64,000 nucleotides of DNA from Staphylotrichum longicolle (GCA_019096155.1 JAHCVI010000004.1:3596001-3660000), one strand, 5' to 3'; shown: positions 9,956 to 22,123, counted from the stretch's first letter. A program made the numbers and translations. The notes: generated by a model from the letters alone, not told the origin.

Positions 9956-11380
9956 ATGTCGGCTGTCTCCATTTTACACCCGCTCTCGGGACCCCCGGGC
10001 CAGCCAGATATCGGGTACACTCCGGACCACGACAAATATCTTGACCGAGCTAGGCGAAGACAGGAGACGGAGCGGCTAACCAAGACCATTCCTCCCGGCT
10101 TTCCCTCCGCCCTTCGATCGAAGCTTGTCTGGGACGGCAACGAGCTCGGTGAGACGTATGACTGGAACTACCACCTCACCAAGGAGAACTTGGAAGAGAT
10201 AGAATCTGCTTTGCGGCACTTCCAGGGCATGTGAAGTTTTCGTTCTTGAACCCGAAGTAAAGTGGCACACCTCTAACTCTCCCAGGCCTCGGCAAAACAC
10301 TTGGTTCCATCAACCAGGACACGTTCCCATTGCCGCATCTTCACAGAACGCTGCGTGGCGTTTCCGACGAGATCCACAATGGCCACGGGTTCAAGGTCAT
10401 CAAGGGCGTACCAGTGAAGAGGTACACACGCGAGGAGAACATTATCATTTACACGGGTATTTCGGCGCACGTCGCGCCCATCCGTGGCCGGCAGGACACT
10501 CGACACAATGGCCACCCCGCGGACGTCGTGCTGGCTCACATCAAGGATCTCACTGCACTTGTCGATGCCGGCAACATTGGTGCGCCGGCCTACACGACTG
10601 ACAAGCAGGTGTTTCACACCGATATCGGGGATATCATTGCCTTGTTTGCGCTCGACGAGGCCGCTGAAGGAGGGCAGAGCTACCTGTCCAGCAGCTGGAA
10701 GGTCTACAACGAGCTTGCAGTCACACGTCCGGATCTTATCCAGACGCTTTCGGAGCCCTGGGCTGCTGATACGTAGGATAAACTGGCAGAGTCGCCGCGA
10801 CCAACAAACATTGCTGACTCTTCACAGCTTTGGCAAACTGGACAAGCCGTACACCCTGGCACCGCTGTTGCACTTTGAACCAGCAACTGACATTGATCCC
10901 GAGCGGCTGATCATCCAATACGCTCGTCGGAGCTTCACGGGCTACTGGGGCTTACCGCGCTCATCCCACATCCCTCCCATTACTGAGGCGCAGGCCGAAG
11001 CATTGGACGCGCTGCACTATACGGCCGAGAAGTACGCCGTGTCGCTGGATTTTCACCAGGGGGACATCCAGTATGTCAACAACCTGAGCATTTTCCACGC
11101 GCGGGCTGGGTTTCAAGATTCCGAGGAGAAGCAGTAAGTGATTCCTACACCATGTCGAGCAACAAATCTTCGGCATGCTGATATTCACAGACGCCATCTC
11201 GTTCGTCTGTGGTTGCGTGATCCCGAGAATGCGTGGAAGACACCTACTGTGTTGCAGGAGCGGTGGGACCGAGTTTACAAGGGGGTTACCGCAGAGGCCA
11301 GCGTCTTCCCACTTGAACCGTTCATCAGAAGCGCCAGCAAGGGGGAGGCAAACAGTGGGGAGCAAGTAAAGTATGATTGA
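9956..11380 (+). CDS. TauD/TfdA-family Fe(II)/2-oxoglutarate dioxygenase
   Basis: Model: join(9956..10226, 10286..10772, 10828..11133, 11191..11380), 417 aa. The iron triad is visible: His201 and Asp203 in FHTDIGD, and distal His343 in SIFHARAGF. The Arg-rich block RHLVRLWLRDPE (about 356) follows, as in 2-oxoglutarate-binding members. Introns 2 and 3 are canonical GT-AG. Intron 1 preserves the frame only with a GC donor (AGG|GCATGT). The next in-phase GT (10231) shifts the frame and loses the conserved LGKTLGSINQDTFPLP start of exon 2. Enzymes of this family hydroxylate sulfonates, aryloxyalkanoates or secondary metabolites; the substrate cannot be told from sequence. No signal peptide, so cytosolic. 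Nearest genes are the HET gene and the permease, with no operon-like link. Confidence 0.9.
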
Positions 11381-12789
11381 TGGTCGAGTCCCAGACTGTC
11401 GGGTACAGTACAACCGCTTGGTGTTGACCCCTTCAAGAATGGGATTTACTGCAATACTTGATCCAATCCCTCGGTTGCCTGATTGAACATCTGTTTAGAA
11501 ATCTCGCGTTTACCAGACCAATGTGTAGGTGCCGAGTCTAGCGATGCACGGTCAGCATGAACCTGGGGATCAGAATTTGACATCAAGCCACATTAACATA
11601 CCATTCCATTCTTCTGTGTGGTGCAGGGGTTGGAGTGGCAGAACAGGCACGGTGCATGCAATGGCACCTTAATGGAACAATATGACGAGCCACATGCTCG
11701 CAACAATGAAAAGCTCCAAGTCCACACCACAAGGTCATGGTGGCTTATGCACGGTAATACCACCTCCCCAACTTCAACTTCACCCAACCCACATCAGAGC
11801 CGCGTCCTGGACTTCAAAACCAACACCCTGCACCCCCACGCAACTGTCCAACCAACAGACGTGGTGTAGTGACGTGGGTGACGCGAAGTATGGCGAGACA
11901 GATCCAAGCAGACTGCAAATCTGGGCACCCTCGCCTCAAGTCGAGGCAAAGGAGGGTGGGGTGACTGTTACTCCAGCAAAGAGAACCGAGAAAATAACAA
12001 GAGACATATTCAAAATTAAGTTTCCCAAGGCATCACGCTGCTTCATTGTGGTCTGATCCTGCTATCAGAGACCATGGGATCCCAGGTTGCCCTGCCACTG
12101 AGATCCAAGCTTGCCAATGGCGTTATCCCTGCCAACAATGAGCAACGCTGCCGCCCTGGTACAACCTGCCCAGATCGGCAATCAACCTGCAAGTTCGGCC
12201 TGCGATGTGCCATGCTCCCGACCAAGCAATATCGCGGGCCGCGCTCAGACTTGCAGGCTGCCGGCAGCCAAGCGTTCGGGAATGTTTCCCAGAACGACCT
12301 TCTCACGGCAAATCAGATCGAACCCCCCGCTGCGTTGCTTGTGTTGGACCCCTGATAAGGAACTTTGCATCCCTCCTCAGCTTGATGACAGTGCATCAAC
12401 TAGCAGTGCCAGGAGCCATCATCGCAAAGCAGGGACCCAACATGTTGGCCACGAGGTTTCCCCAGTTTGACTGGTGGGGAGCACAAAGGCGTCACAAACT
12501 CGAACATGTGAGGCGGACCACGGCATCGAGGCCCAAGAGTAGCACCGTATACACCACAATAAATAAATGAATGCTGCATCCGGCGATCCTTACCCGCAGT
12601 TGTCTTTTACTTGCCTGCCACGTTCTCCTCTCGTGGTAACCATCCAAATTGTGTAACACAAGGGAGCTCGAAGGTGAGAACCACTTCACCACTCTCTCCC
12701 AGAACAGACCATCCCTAAACCTCATCACTCCCATCCACCAAACTAATCACATCCCGGTCCCCCCTAAGCAGCTCTCCTCAACCTCCAAA
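11381..12789. other. long intergenic region
   Basis: Several short open frames overlap, none with conserved-looking sequence. The last ~100 nt before 12790 are CT-rich, as in fungal promoters and leaders. Confidence 0.5.
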
Positions 12790-15164
12790 ATGCCCTTCAC
12801 CTGGCGCCGCCCCTTCACCTTCTCCCACGATGGCGGACCCTCCGCAGAGGACAGCGGCGACGAGCCCTCGGCCGCCGAGGTCTCGGACGGCAGCCTCAAG
12901 TACACGCTCGAAAAGGGCGGCAACGACTCGCAGCCGTCGTACCAGGAGGCGTCGGGCGCGCCCGTCGAGCGGCACTCGCCGCTGGGGTACACGGTCGGGC
13001 CGGTCACGATTGTGTTTTTGAACGTCAGCAAGATGATTGGCACGGGGGTGTATTCTACGCGTGAGTTTCTTCGTTTGTTTTCTGGTCAGTGGGAGTGAAG
13101 GAGTTAGCTAGGCGTGTGTGTGAAATGGAAGGGCGTTGTTGTGTATGGTCTGTTACGAGAAGAAGGAGTGGCATCGTGCTGATATCTGTGACTTGGTTCA
13201 TTGCAGCCTCCGCGATTCTCAAGGGCACCGGCTCCGTCGGCCTGTCCATGATCTACTGGGCGCTCGGCTTTCTCACGTCCATCGCCAGTCTGTCGGTCTA
13301 CCTCGAGTATGCGGCCTACTTCCCGAACCGGTCCGGGTCCGAGGTCGTCTATCTGGAACAGGCATACCCGCGGCCGAAGTGGTTGCTCCCGACGGCGTTT
13401 GCGTTCTACGCTGTGGTGCTGAGTTTCAGCAGTAGCAACGCCATTGGTGAGCTGGACTCTGAAAAACAGAAATGAACCGGCTGCTGACGCACGGTAGTCC
13501 TCGCACAATATCTCTTTCGTATCAACGGACATGTGCCAACGGATTGGGAGCTCAAGGGGGTGGCCATTGCTGGATTTACAGTCGCCGTGTTGCGTATGAC
13601 ACCCTGAACCCCTTCTCACAACTTTGTGAAACGACCAAGCATGCTGATAATCACAGTCGTCTCCTTCAACACGCGCTTCTCGTTCTGGTTCTCCAACGGC
13701 ATCGGCATCATCAAAGTCCTGACCCTCATCTTCATCTCGATCACCGGCCTCGTCGTGCTCGGCGGCAACGTTTCGCGCATCCCCGACCCCCACGCCAACT
13801 TTGTCGACGCCTTTGAGGGCCGCGCCACGCCCTACGGTCTGACCAACGCGCTATATCGCATTATCTTTTCGTATGCGGGCTACGAGAACGCGTTCAACGT
13901 CGTCAACGAGGTCAAGGTACGCACCCCTCAAAAGCGCTCCTTAACCTTTCCAAACTTGTAGCTAATGCGATGTGTCCAGAACCCTATCAAACAACTCCGC
14001 CGCAACGGTTTTATCTCCCTCGGCGTCGTCACAGTTCTCTATCTCCTCGCCAACATCTCCTACTTTGCCGCCATCCCCAAGGCCGACCTGCGCGGAGCGC
14101 GCGAGATTGCCGCCTCGCTCTTCTTCACCCGTGTCTTTGGCCCCGGCAACGCCATCCGCGGCCTCAACTTCCTGATCGCCCTCAGCTCCTTTGGCAACCT
14201 CATCGCTGTAACTCTCGGCAGCTCACGTATGATCCGTGAATGCGGCCGGTAAGTTGCTCATCCCCCCCCCCCCCCCCCTCCTCTTACCCACTCTTACCCC
14301 CCCTCCCAAGTCCCCAACCAGACAACCACTAACCCCCAACCTCCTTCCCCACCCCACAGCCAAGGCGTCCTCCCCTACCCGCGCTTCTGGGCCTCGACGC
14401 GCCCCTTCAACACCCCGCTCGGCCCGTACGCCGTCAAGTACGTCCTGACCACGCTCATGATCCTGGCGCCGCCGGCGGGCGACGCCTTCAACTTCATCAT
14501 GGACCTGCAGGTGTACCCGCTGTCCTTCTTCAACGTGCTGATGGCGGTGGGGCTGTACCTGGTGCGGTACCGGCGCAAGCGGCTGGGCCTGCCGCGGGCC
14601 GAGTTCCGCGCGTGGGACCCGGTCATCATCTTCAACATTGTGGTCTATGTGTATCTGCTGGTGATGCCGTGGTATCCGCCCGAGGGGGGCGTGTTCGCGG
14701 GAGATGTGAGCTTTTGGTATGCGACGTATGTGGTCGCGGGGATTGGGATGTGAGTTTCTTTTCTCTTTTTCCTTGTCTCTATCTCTGTTTGTTTTCTGCA
14801 CAATGCTCCGGTGGTTGAAGCATATATCCCTCTCCTCCCAACCCGTTCCGCCTTGAGCACAAGAGACGGAACAAACACTAACAACCCTTTCAGTCTCATC
14901 GGCTGCGCCGTTTATTACTACTTCTGGATCCGCGTCATCCCCCACTTCCGCGGCTACCGCATCCGACAAGAGACAATCGTGCTCGAAGACGGCGCCCAGA
15001 GCCACAGCCTCGTCAAGGTCCCCGTCGGCGAGATCGAGCGGTGGGATGCGACGCACGACGCCGTGGGTAGGTCTCTCACCCGGACGAGCGAGTCCGGCTC
15101 GGACAACAATGTTGCCTCCGAAAAAGTCGGGGCGGTTGTGCAGACGGGTGATCCAGAGAAGTGA
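12790..15164 (+). CDS. MUP1-like high-affinity methionine/amino-acid permease (LAT/APC family)
   Basis: Seven exons: join(12790..13060, 13207..13446, 13498..13593, 13657..13916, 13980..14248, 14360..14749, 14894..15164), 598 aa. The exon sum is divisible by three and every boundary is GT-AG. A hydrophilic cytosolic N-tail of ~70 residues leads into VTIVFLNVSKMIGTGVYSTPSAIL, the family's first helix with its unwound GTG substrate loop. About 12 hydrophobic helices follow, with NFLIALSSFGNLIAVTL and the VLPYPRFWAS loop typical of MUP1-like permeases. The role is plasma-membrane uptake of methionine or another neutral amino acid. Intron 5 (14249-14359) contains an unusual C17 homopolymer. The Ser/Glu-rich C-tail would be the regulated cytosolic end. 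Confidence 0.92.
14262..14279 (+). repeat. poly-C tract in permease intron 5
   Basis: About 17 consecutive C inside the fifth intron, followed by more C/T-rich sequence up to the acceptor. Such runs mutate quickly and are prone to length error. Confidence 0.8.
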
Positions 15165-16734
15165 GAGGCTCGTTGTTGGTGTTTGGTGTTCGTTTGGTGA
15201 CGGGTCCAGAAAGAGTTCAGGGTTTCAGGGGTTGAGGTTGTTCTTCTTGTTGGCTGAGTAATGCCCACAGTTAACGAGGGAACACAATGTGAAGTGCGAG
15301 TCTTCTGATCACGTTAAATTTTTTGCCGCGGAAAACTCCAAGCTTGATCCCTGCGAGAACCGGACATACGAGCAAGTTTGGCGGACTGATGAAGTTGTCC
15401 GGCATGCCGTTCTCAGTGTCTTCAGCCTCAACCACGATGTCACCTTCAATCGGTAAGTTCTGCAGCGATTACGCGGTCCAGGCCTCCAGGCCTCACCTTC
15501 CACCTGAGCAGCTCCACAGGAAGTGAACGTGCTTCGTGGGAGACAGCTGCTGTTATGTAACTTTCCGATCCATGATTGGGTGAATCCAAGTTTAAACGGT
15601 TCGTGGTGGGTCGTGGGGGACAGATGCACTGCGGCTCATCTTCCCGCTGCAGGGTCCACCAGGGTTTGAAGAGTCGACGAGCGGCTCAAGCCAGGCGAAG
15701 GTGTCTTCAACGTCCTTGTGTAACCTGCTGTTGGTTGCATTCCGGAAAATAGATCAACCATCAAATCTAAGAACGGCACTGGCGGCTGCAGCGCCCACCC
15801 CATCAACATCTCAAACGCTGGTGGTTGCGGACGAGAAGGGAGGCTGATGTGCGGGGAATGGGGGACCTTGAGGGTCCAGGTTGCCAAGTGAAGCTGGGCT
15901 AATGCACATCAGCGCGGAAGCGAGGACCAATCGGGACGTGCGTTGCGACGGGACGACAGCCAAGACCAACCACCTGGAGGTTGACATGACTGCGAAGATC
16001 AGAAAGAACATCAACATTGACGGTAAAGAAAGTCGCTGGTCGAGACGCGCCGCGGTCAGTCAGGCATCGGCAGAGGGGATGGCTTGACTCGTGCTCGACG
16101 ATGGCCCAGGCCATCATCTCTGGGAGCCACAAAACGCCGTCCCGTCCTCTAGCTTGATTCTGCATGAGACATGCAGCCGCATCACGCGGGCCCCGCTGTG
16201 ATAAGCAGCCGGGCCTGACAAGGGTACACCCCGGTCGAACCAGTGCTTCGATGCCAAGGGTCCAGTTCATTCTTCCATGAGAGGGGCACATCGAGGGGGA
16301 TGAAGGAAGGTGACAGGAGTGAGAATGGAATGACGACAATCGAAGGACGGGAGGCAAAACACGAGACAGAGAGAAGAGACAGAGACGAGAAGGGCAACTG
16401 CTCAGGCGATCTATCTCGTCACCGGTGTCGGCTGTTTGGGCGGGAGGGGAGGGCATATCGGCGTATCTCTGGGCAGATGCACTCTATCCTGCAGCTGGGG
16501 AGGCCGAGGACGGGGCGGCTTGCCGGTTGGTCCAGAGCAACCAAACTTTTCCGACCCAGGAAAAGCGTGGTGTCGGCAGCCGGTCACCCCTCAGTTATGA
16601 TTTCGCCACTCCCTGCAAGCAGAGACTTCTGTGCACTTACACTGCGAAGTTCTGGTGGCAAGGTGATGATCCAGACTTAAAAGCAGAGGCCAAATACACT
16701 CGTGCCTTAGCCTCGAGAGCCCAATTGCAACAAA
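15165..16734. other. long intergenic region
   Basis: No supported gene on either strand. Composition is mixed with several GA-rich stretches near 16300-16390. Confidence 0.5.
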
Positions 16735-18743
16735 ATGGCCCGTGACGACACAAAAGACAACGGCAAGGACGGTGGTGTTGTCGTGTCAGTCCACGAGATT
16801 GACGAAACAACACCCCTCTTGGAGTCTCGGGGGCAAAAGACTGCCTACGTGACATTTCCAGAGCGAGTGGATGATGAGACATGGCGACCCTCGCCAGGCT
16901 TCTGGTGGATCGAAACAGGTACGTGAGGAGTAGACAATGAGAAAGCGAGACAAACCTGTTGTCGTGCTGACATGTGTAACTTGACAGCCCTCTGGGCCAA
17001 CGTGTTCCTCTCCGGGTTCGACGGTACCATCACAGCATCGACCTATGCGGCCATCAGCTCCGACTTCAACGCCGCCAAAACAACGGCCTGAATGACGACG
17101 TCGTACTTGATAACCAGCACAGCATTCCAGCCGCTCTACGGCCGGTTCTCTGACATGTTTGGCCGACGGATATGTTTCTTCATCTCCACCGTGACCTTCA
17201 TGATAGGCTGTTTCGGTTGCTCAGTAGCTGACAGCATGCTAATGCTGGATATCATGCGAGCGGTTACGGGGTTCGGCGGTGGAGGGCTGATCACGATGGG
17301 TGAGTTTGACCGAGGTGCCGTCCCACCTGCTGCCAGCTGACCATCGGCAGCAACCGTGATAAACTCGGACATGATTCCCTTCAAGCAGAGGGGTATGTAT
17401 CAAGCGATGCAGAACATTCTCGTGGGGTTTGGCGCGGTGTTGGGAGCCTCCCTCGGTGGCATGATTGCCGAGAGTATCGGATGGCGTTGGTGCTTTTTGC
17501 TGCAAGTTCCCGTCTCGGTGTTGGCCCTTGTTGTTGGCTATCTTGTGCTGGAGAACCCCCCGTGCATTGTTCCGGTTTTGGACCCGAAGCACCCCTTCCT
17601 GTCTGCCATGCAGCGTCTCGACCTTTCCGGGGCGACTGTGCTGGTCATTGGATTGGGAGCCCAACTCTTGGGCTTGAGCCTGGGCGGCAACGACTACCCC
17701 TGGGGAAGCGCAGTCGTGATCGGTTCGCTGGTTGGAAGCGTCGTCTTGCTGCTTGTGTTTGTCAAGATTGAGGCCACAACCAAGGCAATCCCCATGATCC
17801 CTCTCCACTTGCTCCACGGTTGGCAACCGACTGCCGTCCAGCTAACCAACGTGTTCTCGGGTATGGCGGCGTATGCTGTAAGTTTCCGCCCCTCATCATC
17901 GGCCGCTTCCGAGGTTCACTGACTTTCCTCAGTATATGTTCATGGTTCCGCTGTACTTCCAGGCAGTCCGGGGTGACTCTCCGACGGCAGCCGGTCTTCG
18001 TCTCATCATGCCAGCGCTGGCAACCCCCGTGGGCGGTGTCATTGCAGGGTCTCTGATGCACCGCGGGTATCCGTTGTGCCTGAACGTTCGTCTCGGCACG
18101 GCCACAATGTTGCTTGGGAATTTGCTCGCGTTGACGATGGGTACTACGGGCACCCGGTGGAAGGAATTCGTGTACTTGGTGCCTGCAAACCTCGGGCTCG
18201 GCCTGACGAACCCCAGCGTGCTTTTTAGCTTTGTCTCTCTGACTGAGCACCAAGGTGGGGACCAACCTGTGATGGATGACAACGCAGAAGACTAACCTCG
18301 AGTAGAACAAGCCGTTGCCACGTCGACGGTGTATCTGATCCGGTCCATGGGCACCATCTACGGTGTTACCGTGACGTCGGCCATCGTCCAGAACGTGTTG
18401 CTGGCAAGGCTGCCAGAGACGCTGGGAGAGGCGGCAACTGAAGAGGTTGGTGCCTTGACTCAAAGCTCCTTTTCCATGCACCGACATGCTAACTGCCGTG
18501 TAGCTCATCGAGCGGCTGCGAAAGTCGCTGTTTTCGCTCAACGAGCTGCCCCCGGTGCTGGAAACAGCGGTCCGGGCACTGTATTGCGATGCACTGAGGA
18601 TTGCATTTGCGGCATCGAGTGCATTTGCGTTTTTGGCGTTCCTGTTTTCGCTGGCCCATAAGACAGGGTCGTTGCAGAGGAAGTGCGAGCAGCCATCCAC
18701 GGGAGATGAAGGCGGTGATGCGAAGGACAGCCTCGGGCACTGA
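16735..18743 (+). CDS. 14-TM MFS transporter (DHA2/VBA-like), one in-frame TGA
   Basis: Six exons: join(16735..16918, 16988..17299, 17351..17877, 17933..18254, 18306..18445, 18504..18743), 575 codons with the final stop. All boundaries are GT-AG, and intron 4 has a consensus ACTAAC branch site. The only defect is TGA at 17089-17091 (codon 96), where the family has a conserved Trp before MTTSYLITSTAFQPLYGRFSD. Motif A is intact (GRFSDMFGRR), as are GFGGGGLITM and INSDMIPFKQRGMYQA. Related fungal proteins (Vba1-3 type) move basic amino acids or drugs across vacuolar or plasma membranes. Perfect preservation of five introns and all helices downstream of the stop suggests a very recent mutation, a sequencing error or a recoding event. 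Confidence 0.85.
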
Positions 18744-19734
18744 GAGGTCTGGATTAGATTGGCGTTGCTAGAGCTGGTGAACAGAACTTCTCAAATAAAG
18801 CGTTTTGGTTGTTGTGAAATAAGGGCGCAGAGCAACGACGAGAAAGGAGGAAGGAGAGAGGCAGTGCTGACCGGTGAGAGTGTGATGGGAGGTTCCTTCC
18901 CTCCTTGTCTGTTTCGTCAGCCCCCCCAAAAATGGCGTGCCCAACTTCCCTCCTGACGCCCCCCATCCTGCACCCTCCCAAACAAAGTAACTGCTGGACA
19001 GTACAAGGCCACGAAAATACTTGGGCCTCTTGCCCCAGGTTGTTTAACCTCATGCCTAAACTGGCTCCGGAGTCCATCCGCAAACCGAAACCGAGCTGAG
19101 TTGCAGAGGCGAATTTCACGCTTAACCTGGATCCGTTAGAGATCCCCAACTGGAGGCGCCTGCCTCTCTCCGCCGAGCGATAACGATCCCCACTGCTCCC
19201 GCAAAACAGAATCGATGACAGAATCGATGACCAGCTCAAGATTGAGCTTTTTATTCGCAATGGGATATCGATGTAGATTCCGATCCTCATTTGCGATTTG
19301 CTATTCTCTATTGGTCTCTTTCGCTTCTGTGTGCTTGGGCAATCCCGCCTTTCTCGGACAGGCAAGGGGGTCAGCACTGCAGGCGCGGTGCCGGCCATGA
19401 GAGGGCCGTGAGTGGCTCTGGGCGAAAACTGTCCAAGCAATCCCCATTTTGAGGCGCCCCTGGCGTTTTGACATATCTCGGCCGACTGGAATGATTCAAT
19501 TCCCAATTCATACTGTATAAACAGAAGCCGACTTCACCGCAGAAATATCACAAAACATTGCTTGAAGGATCGAGGATCCGAGACATCGGGGATTTCTGGT
19601 TTTCTGGTTCTCCTGATTGGTTACTGGTCATCGGTAATTCGGTGAATCCTGAGACCGACCCTTTCCAAAGTGGGAGTGCTTTTTCTGAAGGTTTGAGGGC
19701 TGGAAATTTTGACCAAGAATGAAGAAGTGGTTCA
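18744..19734. other. intergenic region between convergent MFS and methyltransferase genes
   Basis: No supported gene. A 250-codon minus frame (18754-19506) lacks coding character. A short direct repeat AGAATCGATGAC occurs twice near 19208-19230. Confidence 0.5.
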
Positions 19735-20661
19735 CTAACTTATCGCCTGGTTGCGAGAATGACTGTTGCAGGAAAAGTCACCTTGACCAATTGTCCACTT
19801 GTCAACCGGCTTCGAGTTCCTCCCACAGCTGCTCATCGGCCGCTGGATCCAATTCCGAGAAGGGGAACGACGCAAAGTGCGCTTTGATACCTCCAAGCTC
19901 ATCTCAACACTCCATCCTTCTTCCTCCTCCCACACCACAACATCGGTGGGCCCTGCGTAACTTGCCTCCACGGCATCGATCTCAGCCGGGAGCAGCGACG
20001 TCAAGCCCCCCGTCCCAAAGTTGAGATGGATCCGTTTGGCCCCTGGCTCAAAGAAGCGCTCATCCAAAGGCGCCACGTTGTAGACCCCCGAAGTCCGCTC
20101 CATCGCCTGCTGGGTCTTCTCCGGGTGGTCCGAGACCTTTAACGACGCCCGGCCGGCTTGCTGCATGATCCGATCCCACACGTCCTGCACCTTGCAGTCG
20201 TGGAAACGCGCCGGCCCGAACCCCGCCGCAACGAATGTCCCGCCAGGCTGCAGCTGGTCGGCAATGGCCTGCATGGCCAACTGCTGGTCCGCGAAATGGA
20301 GCACGTTGGTTGCAAAGACGAGATCCACGCTGCCCGGGGGTATGTCGCCCGCGTCCTCGACCCGAGCTGCGCGGTAGCGGAACCCGTCCGTTCCAAGACG
20401 TTCCTGGGCGAGCCGAACATTCTCGGGGGCGAGGTCAGAAACGATCACCGTGTTGAAGCGGGACCTCAGCTTTTGTGCATATGGCCCGTTGCCCGCGCCT
20501 GCGTCGTGGACGGTGTTGAACCGGCCCCCTTTTGTTTCGTGATAGCGAAAGATACGGTCGAAGAAGGACTCGGGTGGACTGGGTCGTTCCTTGAGGTAGT
20601 TGTTCCAAAACGCTTCACCACGGGCATAGATGCTCTTGGTAGGAGTAGTGTCGGGTCCCAT
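19735..20661 (-). CDS. class I SAM-dependent methyltransferase (TMT1-like), 3' end probably frame-slipped
   Basis: Single-exon frame of 308 aa from ATG 20661. The SAM-binding loop is DAGAGNG (residues 53-59), followed by VIVSDLAPENV, DLVFATNVLHFAD and LQPGGTFVAAGFG. N-terminal FWNNYLKERPSPPESFFDRI resembles the trans-aconitate-methyltransferase-like fungal group. From about 19890 the reading frame loses family character. A neighbouring frame reads IKAHFASFPFSELDPAADEQ and stops at 19802-19804, so a one-base slip near 19885-19895 likely lengthened the protein artificially. Substrate unknown. It lies downstream of, and on the same strand as, a second methyltransferase. Confidence 0.82.
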   Translation of the reverse strand: MGPDTTPTKSIYARGEAFWNNYLKERPSPPESFFDRIFRYHETKGGRFNTVHDAGAGNGPYAQKLRSRFNTVIVSDLAPENVRLAQERLGTDGFRYRAARVEDAGDIPPGSVDLVFATNVLHFADQQLAMQAIADQLQPGGTFVAAGFGPARFHDCKVQDVWDRIMQQAGRASLKVSDHPEKTQQAMERTSGVYNVAPLDERFFEPGAKRIHLNFGTGGLTSLLPAEIDAVEASYAGPTDVVVWEEEEGWSVEMSLEVSKRTLRRSPSRNWIQRPMSSCGRNSKPVDKWTIGQGDFSCNSHSRNQAIS

Positions 20662-21094
20662 GTTGATTCCTGGGGTGTAGAGTCTAGCTCATGATAAGTG
20701 CTACGGAGCGCGACATTGGAACCAAGGAGAGCACAACAGCCTGGCCTTTAAATAAGGTACAGTCCTCGGGCGGCTGAGGTGAGACAAAATGCCTTTCGCG
20801 CGGTGGTGCGCCGAACGAAGGATCTCGGCGCTTTTGATCCTGTCAGACAAACTGTGCGAATCATCTTCAAACAATTAGAAGTGGTGGATCCCGACACTGA
20901 AGGTCGCGGTAGTGTAAGTGGCGTCAAGTCGGCCCATAGTGCGCCTCAGGCCTTTGAGTCGAAAGGAAATCCAATCATGTATCAGCCGAAACCGAGACCG
21001 TGAAGCAAATCACGGTGATTCAAAGAAGCAGGTCGTTGATCAGTCTAGAACCAAACCCGGTACTCATGACAATCCGTCGCTACCGCGCACCCAC
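20662..21094. other. spacer between the two methyltransferase genes
   Basis: 433 nt containing the promoter-side sequence of the first methyltransferase; no gene seen. Confidence 0.5.
20747..20756 (-). promoter_or_regulatory. TATA-like element of the 19735-20661 methyltransferase
   Basis: TTATTTAAAG on the minus strand, about 90 nt upstream of the ATG at 20661. Confidence 0.4.
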
Positions 21095-22123
21095 TCATCC
21101 TTTCTTAGTCGCAAGGACCAAGACAACCGGGAAGCTCACAGTAACCGTTCCGCCTCCCAAAACCTCCCTGAACTCCTCGAAACCCTGTTCTATCTCTGCA
21201 CGCCTCTCTCCCGCTCTCTGAGTATAACTCGGGTATACCGACTTCAGAAATCCTTCAATCCGGTCAGCATCCCACTCCTCCTGCCACCACGGCCGGTCCT
21301 CGATCTCCCTCGTGACCTCACCCTCCTCGCGGTGATTAACGGGCCCAAAGTCAAAATCATATGCCTCTTTACTCTGAAACATCAGCGGGACGTCCGAGTT
21401 CCACTTATACCGAACGATTTGCTCCCACTCCGTCGAAGGCAGCGCTATATTATCCAGTCGGCTGGCGAGTGTCTCAGCCCCATGCAATCTGGCGGGAAAG
21501 CTCGGTGTACCCTTGAATGGGAGGAAGACCCTGCAGATTTGCGTTGCAATGCGGTCGTATAGAGCGTCCAGACGGGCCGGATCGGGCCCGCTGGTGAAGA
21601 TGGGGCGTCCGTAGAAGTAGATGGCCAGCGTACCTCCGGGCCGCAGGAGCCTGCGGAAAGCGGCGAGGGCGCGCGGAGCATCGAGGAGGAGCATGCACTC
21701 GCTGACGAGAACGAGATCAGTGTTGCCGCTCCCACCGATGCTCGGGATTACCACGCCGTCGTCCGCGAGATGTTCGGCGGGCGAGGCAATCAAGGTTAGC
21801 CGGTTCAGTAGGTTCGGGGAAACGAGCGTAGTGGCCGCGGCCAGCGTTGCTGGATCAATGTCAGACCCGACTACGCGGTCGTAGTACAGGAGGAGTCGCT
21901 CAGCAATGTTGCCAGGGCCGGTGCCGACGTCGTGGGCAATGGCGTTGAAGCAGCTGCCGCGTGCATGCGTGTTGCGGTAGTCCTCAATGATCCGGAACAA
22001 CGCTTCAGGGGGAGAGGGGCGAGAGGCAGTGTATCTGCGCCAAAAACTGGGATCTTGCTGAATTGCATCATTGGTAAAGGGGGTTTCAACGTTATCCGTT
22101 GTGGATGTCGTGTTGCTTGGCAT
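21095..22123 (-). CDS. class I SAM-dependent methyltransferase (TMT1-like), 342 aa
   Basis: Intact single exon. SAM loop DVGTGPG (65-71) is preceded by FWRRYTASRPSPPEALFRII, which aligns with the same element of the 19735-20661 protein. VVGSDIDPATLAAA (motif II acidic residue) and LRPGGTLAIYFYGRP (motif IV region) follow. The C-terminal half is rich in Trp and acidic residues, as in the trans-aconitate methyltransferase-like group. No signal peptide, so probably cytosolic. The two genes look like old tandem paralogues. An acid or small-metabolite substrate is likely but not shown. Confidence 0.85.
   Translation of the reverse strand: MPSNTTSTTDNVETPFTNDAIQQDPSFWRRYTASRPSPPEALFRIIEDYRNTHARGSCFNAIAHDVGTGPGNIAERLLLYYDRVVGSDIDPATLAAATTLVSPNLLNRLTLIASPAEHLADDGVVIPSIGGSGNTDLVLVSECMLLLDAPRALAAFRRLLRPGGTLAIYFYGRPIFTSGPDPARLDALYDRIATQICRVFLPFKGTPSFPARLHGAETLASRLDNIALPSTEWEQIVRYKWNSDVPLMFQSKEAYDFDFGPVNHREEGEVTREIEDRPWWQEEWDADRIEGFLKSVYPSYTQRAGERRAEIEQGFEEFREVLGGGTVTVSFPVVLVLATKKG

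Noticed and set aside
18754..19506. 250-codon minus-strand open frame
   Set aside because: No recognisable domain, unlikely composition, and it lies in the spacer between convergent genes.
20158..20694. 178-codon plus-strand frame over the methyltransferase
   Set aside because: Antisense shadow; the minus frame has the SAM-binding motifs.
9956..22123. A secondary-metabolite cluster (dioxygenase, MFS, two methyltransferases)
   Set aside because: No polyketide, peptide or terpene synthase, no P450 and no pathway regulator are visible, and spacers exceed 1 kb.
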